64,000 bases of DNA from Craterostigma plantagineum (taxonomy: Eukaryota > Streptophyta > Magnoliopsida > Lamiales > Linderniaceae): the NCBI GenBank assembly GCA_027422505.1, contig JAPQWV010000482.1:124001-188000 (forward strand). Reading direction: 5' to 3'. The notes under the pieces were generated by a model, which was not told the origin of the DNA, ran no database searches, and saw only the letters and a list, made by a program, of their open reading frames with translations. Both the position numbers and the translations under genes were made by a program. Within the stretch, counting starts at the first letter, position 1. Every line of letters starts with the position of its first letter. Below, in pieces: positions 39,950 to 49,719 of this stretch.

Positions 39950-42450
39950 GATAAACAAATTGAAATATGTTTATCAATAACCCAAGAAAATACATTATCA
40001 CTCTTCGGATCAAACTTAGTCAAATATTCAAGATCATTAAACATATAAAAATAACATCCAAACACATGAAAATATTGACATTCGGCTTTTTACCCTTTAA
40101 AGTTCATAGGAATTTTTCTTAGTACCATGTCGAAAATAGACTCTATTCGAAATATGACAAGCAGTGTTTAAAGCCTCAGCCCAAAAACTTTTAGAAAGAC
40201 TCTTAAAATGTAACATGACACGAGCCATTTCCTAAAGTGTCATGTTCTTCCTTTCGACAACCCCATTTTGTTGGGGTGTCCTAGGAGATGAAAACTCATG
40301 GATAATACTCTTTTTATCACAAAACTCTTGTAAACTGATTTTCAAACTGTCTTCCATGATCAGTCCTAATACGAAAAATGGGAGCACAAAACTTACTTTT
40401 GACCATAGATTAAAAAGTTTAAAAAAGTCAAAAGTTTCGAATTTTTCCTTGAGAAAGAATATCCACGAAAACCTAGAATAATCATCAACCAGCACAACAA
40501 CATATTTCCAACCACCTATATTGTCTACTCCATGGACCCATAAGATCCATATGAATAAGCTGAAAACAATGAGCAGTTTTAAAATTGAGCAGAATGTTGG
40601 TCAACATTATGGCATGCACTTGCTTACCTTTCAGACATGATTCACATACGATCCTACCAAACTCCTTAAGATTGAGTATTCATCTTCTTGCCTCATGTCT
40701 GATCAGCTGCTCCATGGTTCGGTAGTTGACATGCCCCAGCTTGTTGTGCCAAAGAATGACATCATCCTCGGCCTTCGAGTTGGCAAATCTCCTTGTTCCC
40801 GGACATGTCTCCAACTAAGTAGCAATTATCACTTGATCTTTTACCTGCATAACACACAGATTCTTGCTGCTAAAAATTTCACAACTTTCTTTGTTAAACC
40901 TTACCTTGAGGTCGTCACACAACTGACTTATGCTACTTAGATTAGCAACAAGTCCGTCCACATGTAGAACATTCCTTAGGGCAGGAAAGCCGGATACGTT
41001 GAGCTTTCTGCGTCCGAGAATTCAACCTTTTGCTCCACCGCAAAAGGTAACGGATCCACTACTTTAGGGCATGTAGTCAGTAAGAAAATCTTTGGTTCCG
41101 GTCATGTGGCGTGAACAGCAACTATCGAAGTACGGACTTTTTACCCTTAACGATGTATAAACAACATTGCATTTAACCACGGACTTTTTATCCAAACCCT
41201 TTTAGGGGTCAAAACATCATTATGACGAACAGAATTTGAAAGAAGGTCACCTGAACGGTCTTCAGACATTCTTTCCAACACTGATTTCTCAATGTTGAAA
41301 TGAAGGTTGGATGGTTTTTCAGTCAACATTGATTTCGTAGACATCTCCTCTTTCAATTTCCAGCAATATGGTTTGATGTATCCAGGCTTCGTACAATAAT
41401 GACATTTCGAGGATATTTTTCTGGACTAACCTGCAAATATGCTTAGATTTTTCCTTGGAAAAAACAAGCTTAATTTTTTCATCTAAAACAGAATCAGGGT
41501 TTTCAACGAAAGGCTGTGCATGAAATCCTGATCCATGTTTATCTGAAATACCTAAAGAGAATACCTCGTCAATGGTTGATTTTCCTTTGTTCAGCTTAGA
41601 GAACGTATCTTGAGTCTTGTTGACTTGCTTTTGTAGCTTGTGTATTTCTGTCCTTCCTAATGCTTATCCCAGCCAGTAGACTTGCGATTACCTTTTCATT
41701 GTTATGATTTTCCTCCGTCAAGGCATGAATAGTTTCCTTCAGCGTTGCATTTAGCTCCTTTTCTTTGAAATTGTTTTGAAAGAAGTTTGTATGCCTCTCC
41801 AATATGGACTTCCTCAATTTCATTAGAAACCTTTCATGTGTCATCAGAACTCAAATACCCATAAAAGCAATTCGAATCATCATAATAAAAAATAATATTG
41901 TTTTCAGATGTTGAATCCATTGTTGGCTCAAACATTTGTTACCACAGTATATCCAGTGTGATGTTCGTTCTCTTCATTGTCCGAGAAGTCTGAAGAATGT
42001 ATGTTAGGCCATTGAACGATCTTCTTCTGGTCCTTAGCTGGTACATCTTCTTCATCATCCGAAAGATCCACCAAAAGAGCTTTTCCATACTTGCGAAGGG
42101 TGTTGGCACATTCGTTTACATAATGTCCCTAGCCTTTGCACGCATGGCATTGAACAAATTCCAATTTGTCATTCTTCGCTTTGTCAACAGGGTTTCGTTT
42201 GGTGAACGGCGGCGCAGAAGAGGGCTCTTTGATATTCTGAATTTTCTTGAATGTCGGGCCAATATTCACCTCCTTATTTTTCACGAACTTCTTAAAGTTT
42301 CTTACGAGCATAGCCATATCCTCATCAACGTCAGAATCAACCTCAGATTTACAACCTGAGGGTTTAGTACTTTTACCCCGAGATACTTTCTTCTAATCTT
42401 CGAGGTTGGTCTCATAGTTTTAGAAGATCTTGTCCTTAGGTGAATGTTTA
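39950..42450 (-). pseudogene. Element H: minus-strand SIRE-type copia remnant (gag tail, protease, integrase)
   Basis: Read on the minus strand. A zinc-knuckle fragment (FVQCHACKG, about 42130-42160) is followed by a charged coiled-coil-like Gag segment (ENHNNEKVIASLL, about 41600-41840) and a second Cys/His motif KCHYCTKPGYIKPYCWKLK (about 41350-41415). Protease reads YFDSCCSRHMTG (about 41060-41135), with the DSG glycine changed to Cys. The pre-integrase region has LWHNKLGHVN, and integrase carries LIHMDLMGPW and PRTPQQNGVVERKN (40232-40495). The C-terminal FNDLEYLTKFDPKSD lies near 40000. RT, RNase H and LTRs are not found. Many stops and frame changes indicate an old relic of the same lineage as the other elements but a different family. 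Confidence 0.75.
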
Positions 42451-42724
42451 GTTTCTAATTGTCCTTTAATGATAAATTATCTGGGAGGGGGAGTTATGTA
42501 GAATTTTATACTGATAGGGATTTAAGTGAAATTGTCCCTTAAAAAATTCGCTCTACCATCCACCAATCTATTTGATGATTTTTTATGTTCTTTGATCGTT
42601 GATCTTTAATCGTTCAATTTCATTGACACTAGATAGTATTTATGTTAATTAGTTTCTCTAATGAGTGTATCGTTGATCATTGTATATTTCTTTTCATTCT
42701 AATAATTGAGCTTTGCTTCTTATA
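42451..42724. other. Gap between relics H and I
   Basis: AT-rich. A plus-strand GGAGGGGGAGTT near 42484 looks like an orphan polypurine tract. Nothing else is recognisable. Confidence 0.4.
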
Positions 42725-42869
42725 TGTTGGTTTCTATATGGACCGATAGGAGTGGATTCGGACAATGACGAAGAGGTTCGAAGATTGTGCAAGCACAATT
42801 TCCTTAACACAGATTCGCTCCCTCACATTTGTGCTTGAGGTTTTACAAGCGTCTATTTCCCAAGATACT
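42725..42869 (-). repeat. Left LTR-like direct repeat of element I
   Basis: Starts TGTTGGTTTCTATATGGACC and shares GTTCGAAGATTGTGCAAGC, AATTTCCTTA, CTCCCTCAC and TTTGTGCTTGAGGTTTTAC with 45184-45319. The sequence beyond it to about 43095 may be the rest of this LTR. Confidence 0.65.
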
Positions 42870-43099
42870 TCGAATTACTTGGCTTTTGTTTAGCACGTAA
42901 AAACACCAACGGCTAGGGTTTTGGGTTTCCTCATTAGTTCGAATGAACTAGATCCTTCGTTGGATTTATAAGGAAATACTTTTTCGAAGAAACATGCATT
43001 CCTAGATTCCATTATAGAATGCTTGTGTATATCCGATATTTTCGAATTATAACTAAGAAACCCGGTAGGCCGTACTATTATGCGCATATCCTATAAAAA

Positions 43100-44030
43100 T
43101 ACAGTCCACCGTTTTTGGCCAATTTTAACTTCTTTAGGCATTGGTATGACTACCTTGGCCAAGCACCCCCACATTCTCAAACGTTAGTAGGATGGCATAT
43201 TTCCTTTCCATAATTCATATGGAGTTTTATTTTCTTTTCTTTCGAGGTATCCTATTCAAAAGGTAACTACTCGATAATATAGTTCCGCCCATATATTAGG
43301 TGGTAGACCCGAGCTTAACAACATCGCATTCATCATTTCTTTCAACGTGCAATTTTTACGTTCAGCGACCCCATTTGATTGAGGTGAATAAGGTGCGGTT
43401 ACTTCATGACTAATACCATGCTCTGCACAGAAGTTACAGATCGGCGCTTCCTATTCACCACCTTGATCACTTCTGAATCGTTATCTTCCTACTGAGTTGA
43501 TTTTCAACTTCGGTTTTATATTGATAAATTTTCTAACGCTTCGTCTTTGCTCTTATGCAAATATACATAGCAATCCTTCGTGCTATCGTCAATAAACGTT
43601 ACAAAATTTTTATTTCCTCCTCTACTGAACGTATTTCAAATCCAAACATCGTTATGAATCAATTCAAGCGTTCGGTGCTTCGTGTTATAGTAGGGTATAA
43701 TGATTAGTCAGTTTTGCCTCGACGCAAATTTTGCATTTATGTTTATATCGATTTCAAATGTTGGAATATGGTTCAAGTTAATTAATCGACATAAAATTAA
43801 CTTGACCTAATCTACCATGCCATAGGTTGGAAGATTCAAGCAAGTAATCCGAAGAATTATTTTTATTCGTCTCATTGACCAGAGTCATTACATTTAGCTT
43901 GAATAAACCATCAGTAGCATACCCTTTCCCTACAAACATACTGGACTTGGACAAAATAACTTTATCCGACTCAAACACAATGCAAAAACCGTGCTTGTTC
44001 AACAAGAATCCCAAATATGGTTCTTGCAAA
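43100..44030 (-). pseudogene. Element I integrase and pre-integrase remnant
   Basis: The minus strand reads SSNLWHGRLGQVNFMSIN (43778-43830), the pre-integrase zinc region, preceded by YLGFLLNKHGFCIVFESDKV. Further on, decayed integrase core and C-terminal segments are recognisable, including a PNIWAELYYRVV-like stretch near 43270-43310 and GKEICHPTNVWECGGAWPRQ near 43150-43200. Frames change repeatedly and no complete catalytic triad can be read. Confidence 0.6.
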
Positions 44031-44159
44031 TTTCCGGTACATTCAACACGGCTTTCAGCGTTAGTATTTTATTCGGAAGTCATTTTCAATAGCACGTTTC
44101 CTTTCCTTTCCACGGTAGCCGCCGCCGAATTGCCCATGTAAATCTTTTCTTATTCAACT

Positions 44160-45110
44160 GTCTCAGATGTTGATAAGAGGCTTCGGTTTATGCAAACTAG
44201 TCTAGTTGCCCCGGTATCGTGCACTCCTCTGGATTTGACCCAACCATGTTCACTTCCGAGACCACTGCGACAAGGCTCATTTCGTTAACCTGCTTGGTAA
44301 TGTCTCTTACCATGTTCGCCTTATTGCTCCTTTTCGGGAGGCGACAGTCTGAAGCATTTTTCCTTGAACTTATAGCTCGGCTTCGCGAGGCCTCTGGTCA
44401 CCCCAAGTTTCGACTTGGGTTTAACCACGCCTTTGCCCTTCTTAGAGCCATGCTCCACCATGTTTACATTTGGTTCAGATGAGCTTGACACTCTCTTTTC
44501 CGACGTTCTGTTGTCTTCTCCAATTCGAAGTCTAACAACGAATCCTCCAACGACATCTCATTGTGCTTATGTTTGAGATAGTTTTCAAAATCTTTCCAGC
44601 CTGGCGGCATCTTTTCAGTAATAGCCACAACTTGGAAATATTCGCTCAGAATCATTCGTTTTATCTCGTGCAAGATCAATTCGATCTCTTGCACTTGACT
44701 GATCACAGTCTTGAAATTGACCATCTCATAATCAAGGAACCGTCAAACAACAAATTTCTTTGTGCCGGCATCTCAGATATTTCCTTTCTAACGATTCCCA
44801 CATTTCTTTAGCCGTAGCGACTACCCCATAGACGTTGTGCAGAGTATCGCTTAGGGCATTTAGGATGTAATGCGGGATAGGAATCAGAATGCTTCATGCA
44901 TCAACGCATTTACGACCTGGACATTCGCCTCACCTTCGTCTACGGGCGGCTCGAACTCTTTCAGGTAGATGGCTAGGTTCAGTGTTGTGAGGTAGAAGAG
45001 CATCTTCTACTACCACGTCTTGAACGTGGAGGTAGTCCCCGCAATATTCTCGGGCTCCTCCAAGTGGCTGACCGGTACGCTCGATCTTATCACTGCAGGC
45101 ACGGTGTTGG
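44160..45110 (-). pseudogene. Element I gag and protease remnant
   Basis: The minus-strand Gag shows [11 protein letters not shown] near 44760-44800 and ITEKMPPGWKDFENYLKHKH, EMSLEDSLLDFELEK (about 44500-44620), the pattern of the copia Gag domain called UBN2. A basic linker with KPKSKLGVTRG and a partial Cys motif follows. The protease segment reads HDTGATRLVC near 44200-44235, an Asp-Thr-Gly active site unlike the DSGCSTHMTG of the SIRE elements. Stops and frame changes throughout. The lineage below copia is not assigned. Confidence 0.65.
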
Positions 45111-45183
45111 TGTGAACCGCATTGTTGTATTTGTTTCGGTTTGAGATGTGGTTGTCCGATATCGTAATTATTCTTTTTAAGAT

Positions 45184-45319
45184 TGTTGTTATATAGACCG
45201 GTAGGAGTAGATTCGGACAAGACAAAGAAGTTCGAAGATTGTGCAAGCACAATTTCCTTATAACATATTTGCTCCCTCACGTTTGTGCTTGAGGTTTTAC
45301 GAGCATCTGTTATCCAACG
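45184..45319 (-). repeat. Right LTR-like direct repeat of element I
   Basis: Starts TGTTGTTATATAGACCGG and is about 85-90% identical by eye to 42725-42869 in the same orientation. Similarity stops near CATCTGTTATCC. Confidence 0.65.
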
Positions 45320-45836
45320 TTATACATATCCGTTCTGACATGAAATATGTTCTTTATCTTCTATTCGGTTTTTTTTAAGATATTTTATTTGAATGGAGTT
45401 TTGGCCATCATTGACATATTCTAATGAATATCGTAAAGATAGGTTTTTCCAACACTTTTGATTACGTCGGAATATACCATTTCAAATATATTGCAGTTAA
45501 TCCATTTTATATATATTGCACACGCGTCGAGTGTTCTCCGTCACTAGTTATATATTAAGTGCAAGGGGAGTGATAATCATCAAAATTACTATGTTAACCT
45601 TTATTTTAAATTTATTCCAATTATATTTCTAAAACTAATATTTTATATCCTTAAAAATAATACAAAATTAAACTTACTATTATAATTGACATTAAAATAA
45701 TTTTAAGTTACTGTTATAATATTTGGGTAGCCACACACATCGGATATGCGAAAAATTACTATTGATTAATAGTCTAGGTGGTGGATTATGCTCAAAGGAT
45801 TAACATTTATTTGGCAAAAATGATGTTCGTACATAC
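45320..45836. other. AT-rich sequence between I and G
   Basis: About 520 bp. 45590-45720 is very AT-rich. One GCAAGGGGAGTGATAATC purine motif lies near 45561. No gene or repeat structure is recognised. Confidence 0.4.
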
Positions 45837-45841
45837 CACAG
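45837..45841. repeat. Left target-site duplication of element G (CACAG, imperfect)
   Basis: CACAG before the LTR; CACGG follows the 3' LTR at 58506-58510. Four of five bases match, consistent with one later mutation. Confidence 0.65.
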
Positions 45842-45982
45842 TGTTTGGAATATTTTGTAGCATCCTTTAATTTATGTAATCTTGGGTTAATATGTTTATT
45901 TAATGAGTTGTAGTAGTTTGGGGTGACTTATGATATTAAGTCATAGTTTTGTATTGGGCTTTAATATACCAAACAATTGTGG

Positions 45983-45990
45983 TATATAAA
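45983..45990 (+). promoter_or_regulatory. TATA box in element G 5' LTR
   Basis: TATATAAA, repeated at 58335-58342 in the 3' LTR and aligned with the TATA box of element B. Confidence 0.6.
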
Positions 45991-46030
45991 GCCCAAATTA
46001 CCCTAATTAGGGTTTTATCAAAAGAATTGA

Positions 46031-46038
46031 AAGGTAAG
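46031..46038 (+). promoter_or_regulatory. Candidate 5' splice site in element G leader
   Basis: AAG/GTAAG matches the 5' splice consensus closely, about 40 bases after the TATA box, so it would lie just inside the transcript. The 3' LTR copy and element B (AAAGGTAATC at 1251-1260) keep the same site. Acceptor-like CAGs lie before gag (46879-46881), pol (49717-49719) and the aORF (54778-54780). Confidence 0.4.
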
Positions 46039-46151
46039 CCACCACGTTACATTAAGAAAACATACACTAACACACACTAAAGGTGTTCTTCACGTTTGAC
46101 ACGTTCAAACCCTTGTTTTAATCCTTGTTTGGTAATATAAGGGCCAACAAG

Positions 46152-46163
46152 TGGTATCAGAGC
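46152..46163 (+). other. Primer binding site of element G (tRNA-iMet)
   Basis: TGGTATCAGAGC two bases after the LTR. Confidence 0.9.
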
Positions 46164-46918
46164 CTAACGCGGATCAATATCTTCCATTTGAATCCAGTTT
46201 TGCTCGATTTCGACGTGATTTGACGAAGATTTTAGCTTGAAAACTCATTCTCTGTTTTTTCACTGTTTTTGGATGTTTTCAAATCGTTTTCAGTGATTCT
46301 TTACTCCTAGGACAAAACTGATATTGAGTACATTTAGGTTCTTCCACGTCGATTCCAGTCAAGTTTGAGTCGGATTTAGGCAAAAACGAGTGCACAATTT
46401 CACAGTTTCGATCGATACACATCTCGGCGAAAGTCCAATGCACTAACTGCTTCGCCCGAACCTTAATTCCCCACTTTGTCAATTTCAATCTCAGACGATC
46501 GAAACTATTTATTCAAATCAAAATCGAATTCCATCTTTCGATCGAAACTAACATTTTCAAAACTCTTTCGCCCAATTCACACTTTCGCCCGAATCTTGAA
46601 ATCTAAACTTAGTTTCGTTTGCCCGATTCTCAACACTTAGGACCAATCGTTGAGCTTATTTTCATATCATACTAGAATCGATCAAGCACTCATATTGAGT
46701 AGAACAAAATTCTCAATCTCACTTAACACCAATCGTTCCATCATCGAGCAGTACACTAAATTCATCAAACTCTTATATCTCGACAGAATTCACTAAGTGA
46801 ATTTACCTACTTAGACTCAACAATAGAAATTACTCAAACTTGACTATATTTCTTTCAAAACTAAAGTGTCTCATTTCGCAGATATATCTCGCGTTAACGA
46901 TCATTACCAAACATAAAC
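46164..46918 (+). other. Element G leader
   Basis: 755 bp with no supported gene, rich in TTTCGCCCGAA and CGATCGAAAC words. It ends with CTCATTTCGCAG at 46870-46881, an acceptor-like site 37 bases before the gag ATG. Confidence 0.6.
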
Positions 46919-48115
46919 ATGGACGGTCTTGCTATTGGATCTGACAACCGTGCACCACTACTGAGATGGGGAGAGTACGGCATATGGAAGCAACGATTCA
47001 TAAATTTCATAGAAATCAAGCATGGAGACCTCGCAAATGACATGCTTTCCTCCATTTTTGAAGGACCTGCCCAATTTTGGACCATTATCCCTGCTCAACC
47101 CGATGCAGTTCCTGCAATTCCAGAAAGGAGAACTCCTAAGGACCCTAGTCGATACAACGATGCTGAGAAAGCACGAGCCAGAGCGGACAAGCTTGCTCGA
47201 CACTATGTACTTCAGGCTCTACCAAATGATGTCTACAAGCAAGTCGATGCAATGGTCACTGCAAAGGAAATTTGGGACGAGGTCTGCAAGATGATGGTTG
47301 GAACAGAAGTTAGTAATTTGTCTAAGAAATCCAGCATCCTTACTGCCTATGACTCCTTCAAAGCTAAGGAGGGGGAAGAACTTCGAGATGTTTACCTTCG
47401 CTTCTTAACTATCATCAACGAGATGAGAAAGATTAACATCCAGCGCTCCAATCTCGAACACAACATCAAGTTCCTCTCCACACTTCAACCTGAGTGGGGA
47501 CGAATTGCAGTTCTGGTTAAGCAACAGAACAAAGATCTGGACGCGATGGATATTCACTCCCTACACGATAATCTCTCACAATACTCGCAATATGCCAAAG
47601 AAATTAAGAACGAAGGAAAACCAAACGTTGAAATGGAATCAATTGCACTCGTAACTTCTAAGTCAAGCAACAGGAGCTCGAAGACTTCTAAAGGAAAGCA
47701 GGTCATACTATCTGACACCTCTGACAACACCGAATCTGACCAAGAATCAGAGGACGAACTCGAATCCATCAGAAAGAAGCTGGCAATGATCTCAGATACG
47801 GTCAACAAGATGAGCGCCAAGAAATCATCTTCTTCCTTCAACAAACAACGAACCTCGGGCGGGCAACAGAAGTACATTGCCCCTGAAGAGACTGAAACTA
47901 AGAAATCTGAAATAGTGAAGAAGTGCTTCAACTGTGGCAAGCCGGGTCACTTTGCTTCGGAATGCTTCAGACCCAAGAAGAAAAACATTGAATACTACAA
48001 GAAAAAATTTCAGCTCTCACAGCGCAAGGAAGCGGGAATAGTCTTGGTAGCGGAGGAAGAGGAATGGCTGGAGGACACATCTGACGAGGAGGAAGAGAAA
48101 TGGCCTTCATGGTGA
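46919..48115 (+). pseudogene. Element G gag, N-terminal and zinc-knuckle part (frame broken at the end)
   Basis: The ATG at 46919 opens MDGLAIGSDNRAPLLRWGEY, aligned with the starts of B and F Gag. A helical capsid-like region follows (ILTAYDSFKAKEGEELRDVY, INEMRKINIQRSNLEHNIKF), then an acidic Ser/Glu linker and the CCHC knuckle CFNCGKPGHFASECF (47924-47965). The frame stays open for 398 codons but ends in TGA at 48113-48115 where B and C continue in frame. The remaining Gag lies in the next frame from 48100, overlapping by 16 bases, so a small indel near 48090-48115 is the simplest explanation. This is the best-preserved Gag in the window and could still give a capsid and nucleocapsid protein. 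Confidence 0.85.
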
Positions 48116-49707
48116 AAAGCATAGAGGATGACTCCGACGAGGATGAGCCAGCCATCGGATTAGACAGGACAGATGTTTCATCATCCGACCTGGAGGTATA
48201 CACTCCATACCTACATGATTTCGTTAAACTAGAACGTAGGATAGCCGAACTCTCCATTCATCGTAAAGATCACTCAGAACTCCAAAGCAATTTCGACAAA
48301 AAATATGCCCTGTTAAACAAACAACAGGAAGAGATAGCTATTCTTAATGAATCCTTGATCTTGTCTGAAACTAAAGTGAAGACTTTAGAAGATCATATAG
48401 AAAACAAGGAAATAGAAATTAGCGATATGAGTAGAAGATTGAAAGACAGCGAGGAAGAATGTGTAAATTTAGTGTCTCAATACGAACTAATCACCAACGA
48501 ACGTGTACGACTATACAAGAAAATCAAGGAATTAGAGGACATCAACACCAAAAGAGGTCAAAGTGAAGGAACCATGTTCCTTAGCCAACCTAAAGATGTT
48601 GAATTTTATAATCCTCGCGAGGGATTGGGATTTGAGCCCAACACTAACCCTGAAGCAGATAAAGTAGACTCTCTGTACAACATCAAACGTTTTCGGTTAA
48701 GCATCGAACGACTAATGCCCTTCGTTGGATCAAGTGAGGTGACTGAATCTGATGAACAAAGACGGAAGAACAAAGAATGGGCTCAAATCATGTGTGACTA
48801 TGACGAAGTCAATCATAGCTACAAAACAAGAGAGATAACGCTCTCTGATGATTACATGTCACCATTTGGACCCGAAGGCACTGACGAACAGACTAAACCT
48901 ATTTATTCATTCATATATATTCCAGAAATTATACGCAAAATAGGTTCCTTGACAGCCTCTCTAGAGTCAGAAAAGAAAGCTCACGAAGAAGAGAGAACTA
49001 TTTTGTTGAGCAAAATTTATACTCTTGAAAACTTTCCCGATGCTTACAAACCTTCCACCTCCCGTCCTATTCCAGAATCATATACATGTAAATGCAAGCA
49101 AATTACAAAGAAAATACCTTTATCTCACACTAACTTGGTATCGCATGTGCTCACAGACAAAGGCGTGAGATCTAATGAAGCGAAGAAGGTTCAACCTGGC
49201 TCAGCTAAGAAGACAACAGTCCCTGATAAGAAGAAGAGACCAGTCTCCAACTTTTCTTCTCATGTTTCAAAATCGTTTGCATTTCCAAAAGTGACTTCTT
49301 GTAATGTCGAAGAACGTGTTTCGTTATTCCATTCCCTAAAATCAAAGTTCTGTCATGTCAGCAATGATGTACTTTCCCATCCTCATGATAGTCACTTCAG
49401 CAATAGCGTTTCCAAATCGAATAGCGCTCGTTCTAAGGACACATCTCCCACGCCGTCCAATCATACTATTAAATGTAAAGTAAAGAAACACAACATCTCC
49501 AAGACCAAGCCAAGCAAGAAATTAAGTCCAAAACAGATTTGGATTCCGAAATCTCAACTGCATCCTATAGGAAATCAACACGCTTGGATTCTCAAACCAG
49601 CTACACAACAACCTAGCAAAGAATTAAATCTAGCAACGAACAAGAAATCTACTACACCTGCTATCAAAAGAGGACCCATCTATAAATGGGTGCCAACACT
49701 TACTTGA
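48100..49707 (+). pseudogene. Element G gag C-terminal tail, in another frame
   Basis: An open stretch of 535 codons that continues Gag after the frame break: acidic start (SIEDDSDEDEP), a long Lys/Glu/Leu-rich coiled-coil-like section (about residues 40-160), a conserved middle with FYNPREGLGFEPN and LSIERLMPFVGSSEV, a second helical section (LTASLESEKKAHEEERTILL), a Cys pair YTCKCKQ, and a basic Ser/Lys-rich tail ending RGPIYKWVPTLT. The stop is TGA at 49705-49707. B and C carry the same tail. Its function is unknown; in this lineage Gag is unusually long. Confidence 0.78.
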
Positions 49708-49719
49708 TTCTTTTTGCAG
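49705..49719 (+). promoter_or_regulatory. Gag-Pol junction of element G: TGA then TTTTTGCAG
   Basis: TGA TTC TTT TTG CAG. The Gag stop was in frame with pol before a small deletion at the protease leader (around 49727). The T-run plus CAG resembles a 3' splice site. B and C share it. Confidence 0.45.

Larger units (their letters stand above)
42725..45319 (-). mobile_element. Element I: minus-strand copia relic of another lineage flanked by LTR-like repeats
   Basis: A gag-protease-integrase remnant on the minus strand lies between two direct repeats (42725-42869 and 45184-45319) that look like LTR ends. RT and RNase H are missing between integrase and the left repeat. The Gag and protease motifs differ from the SIRE type. 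I did not identify a primer binding site or a target duplication, so the borders are tentative. Confidence 0.6.
45842..46149 (+). repeat. Element G 5' LTR
   Basis: 308 bp, starting TGTTTGGAATATTTTGTAGC (the 3' copy has TGTTAGG) and ending AAGGGCCAACA. It has a TATATAAA box at 45983-45990 and a donor-like AAAGGTAAGCC at 46030-46040. Confidence 0.94.

Noticed and set aside
40232..45280. Plus-strand open frames between 40.2 and 45 kb
   Set aside because: They are opposite-strand shadows of the minus-strand copia relics H and I, whose integrase, protease and Gag motifs are recognisable on the minus strand.
48100..48115. Programmed frameshift between the two G Gag frames
   Set aside because: No classical slippery heptamer followed by structure is evident, and B and C are continuous in the equivalent place. 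A small indel is simpler.
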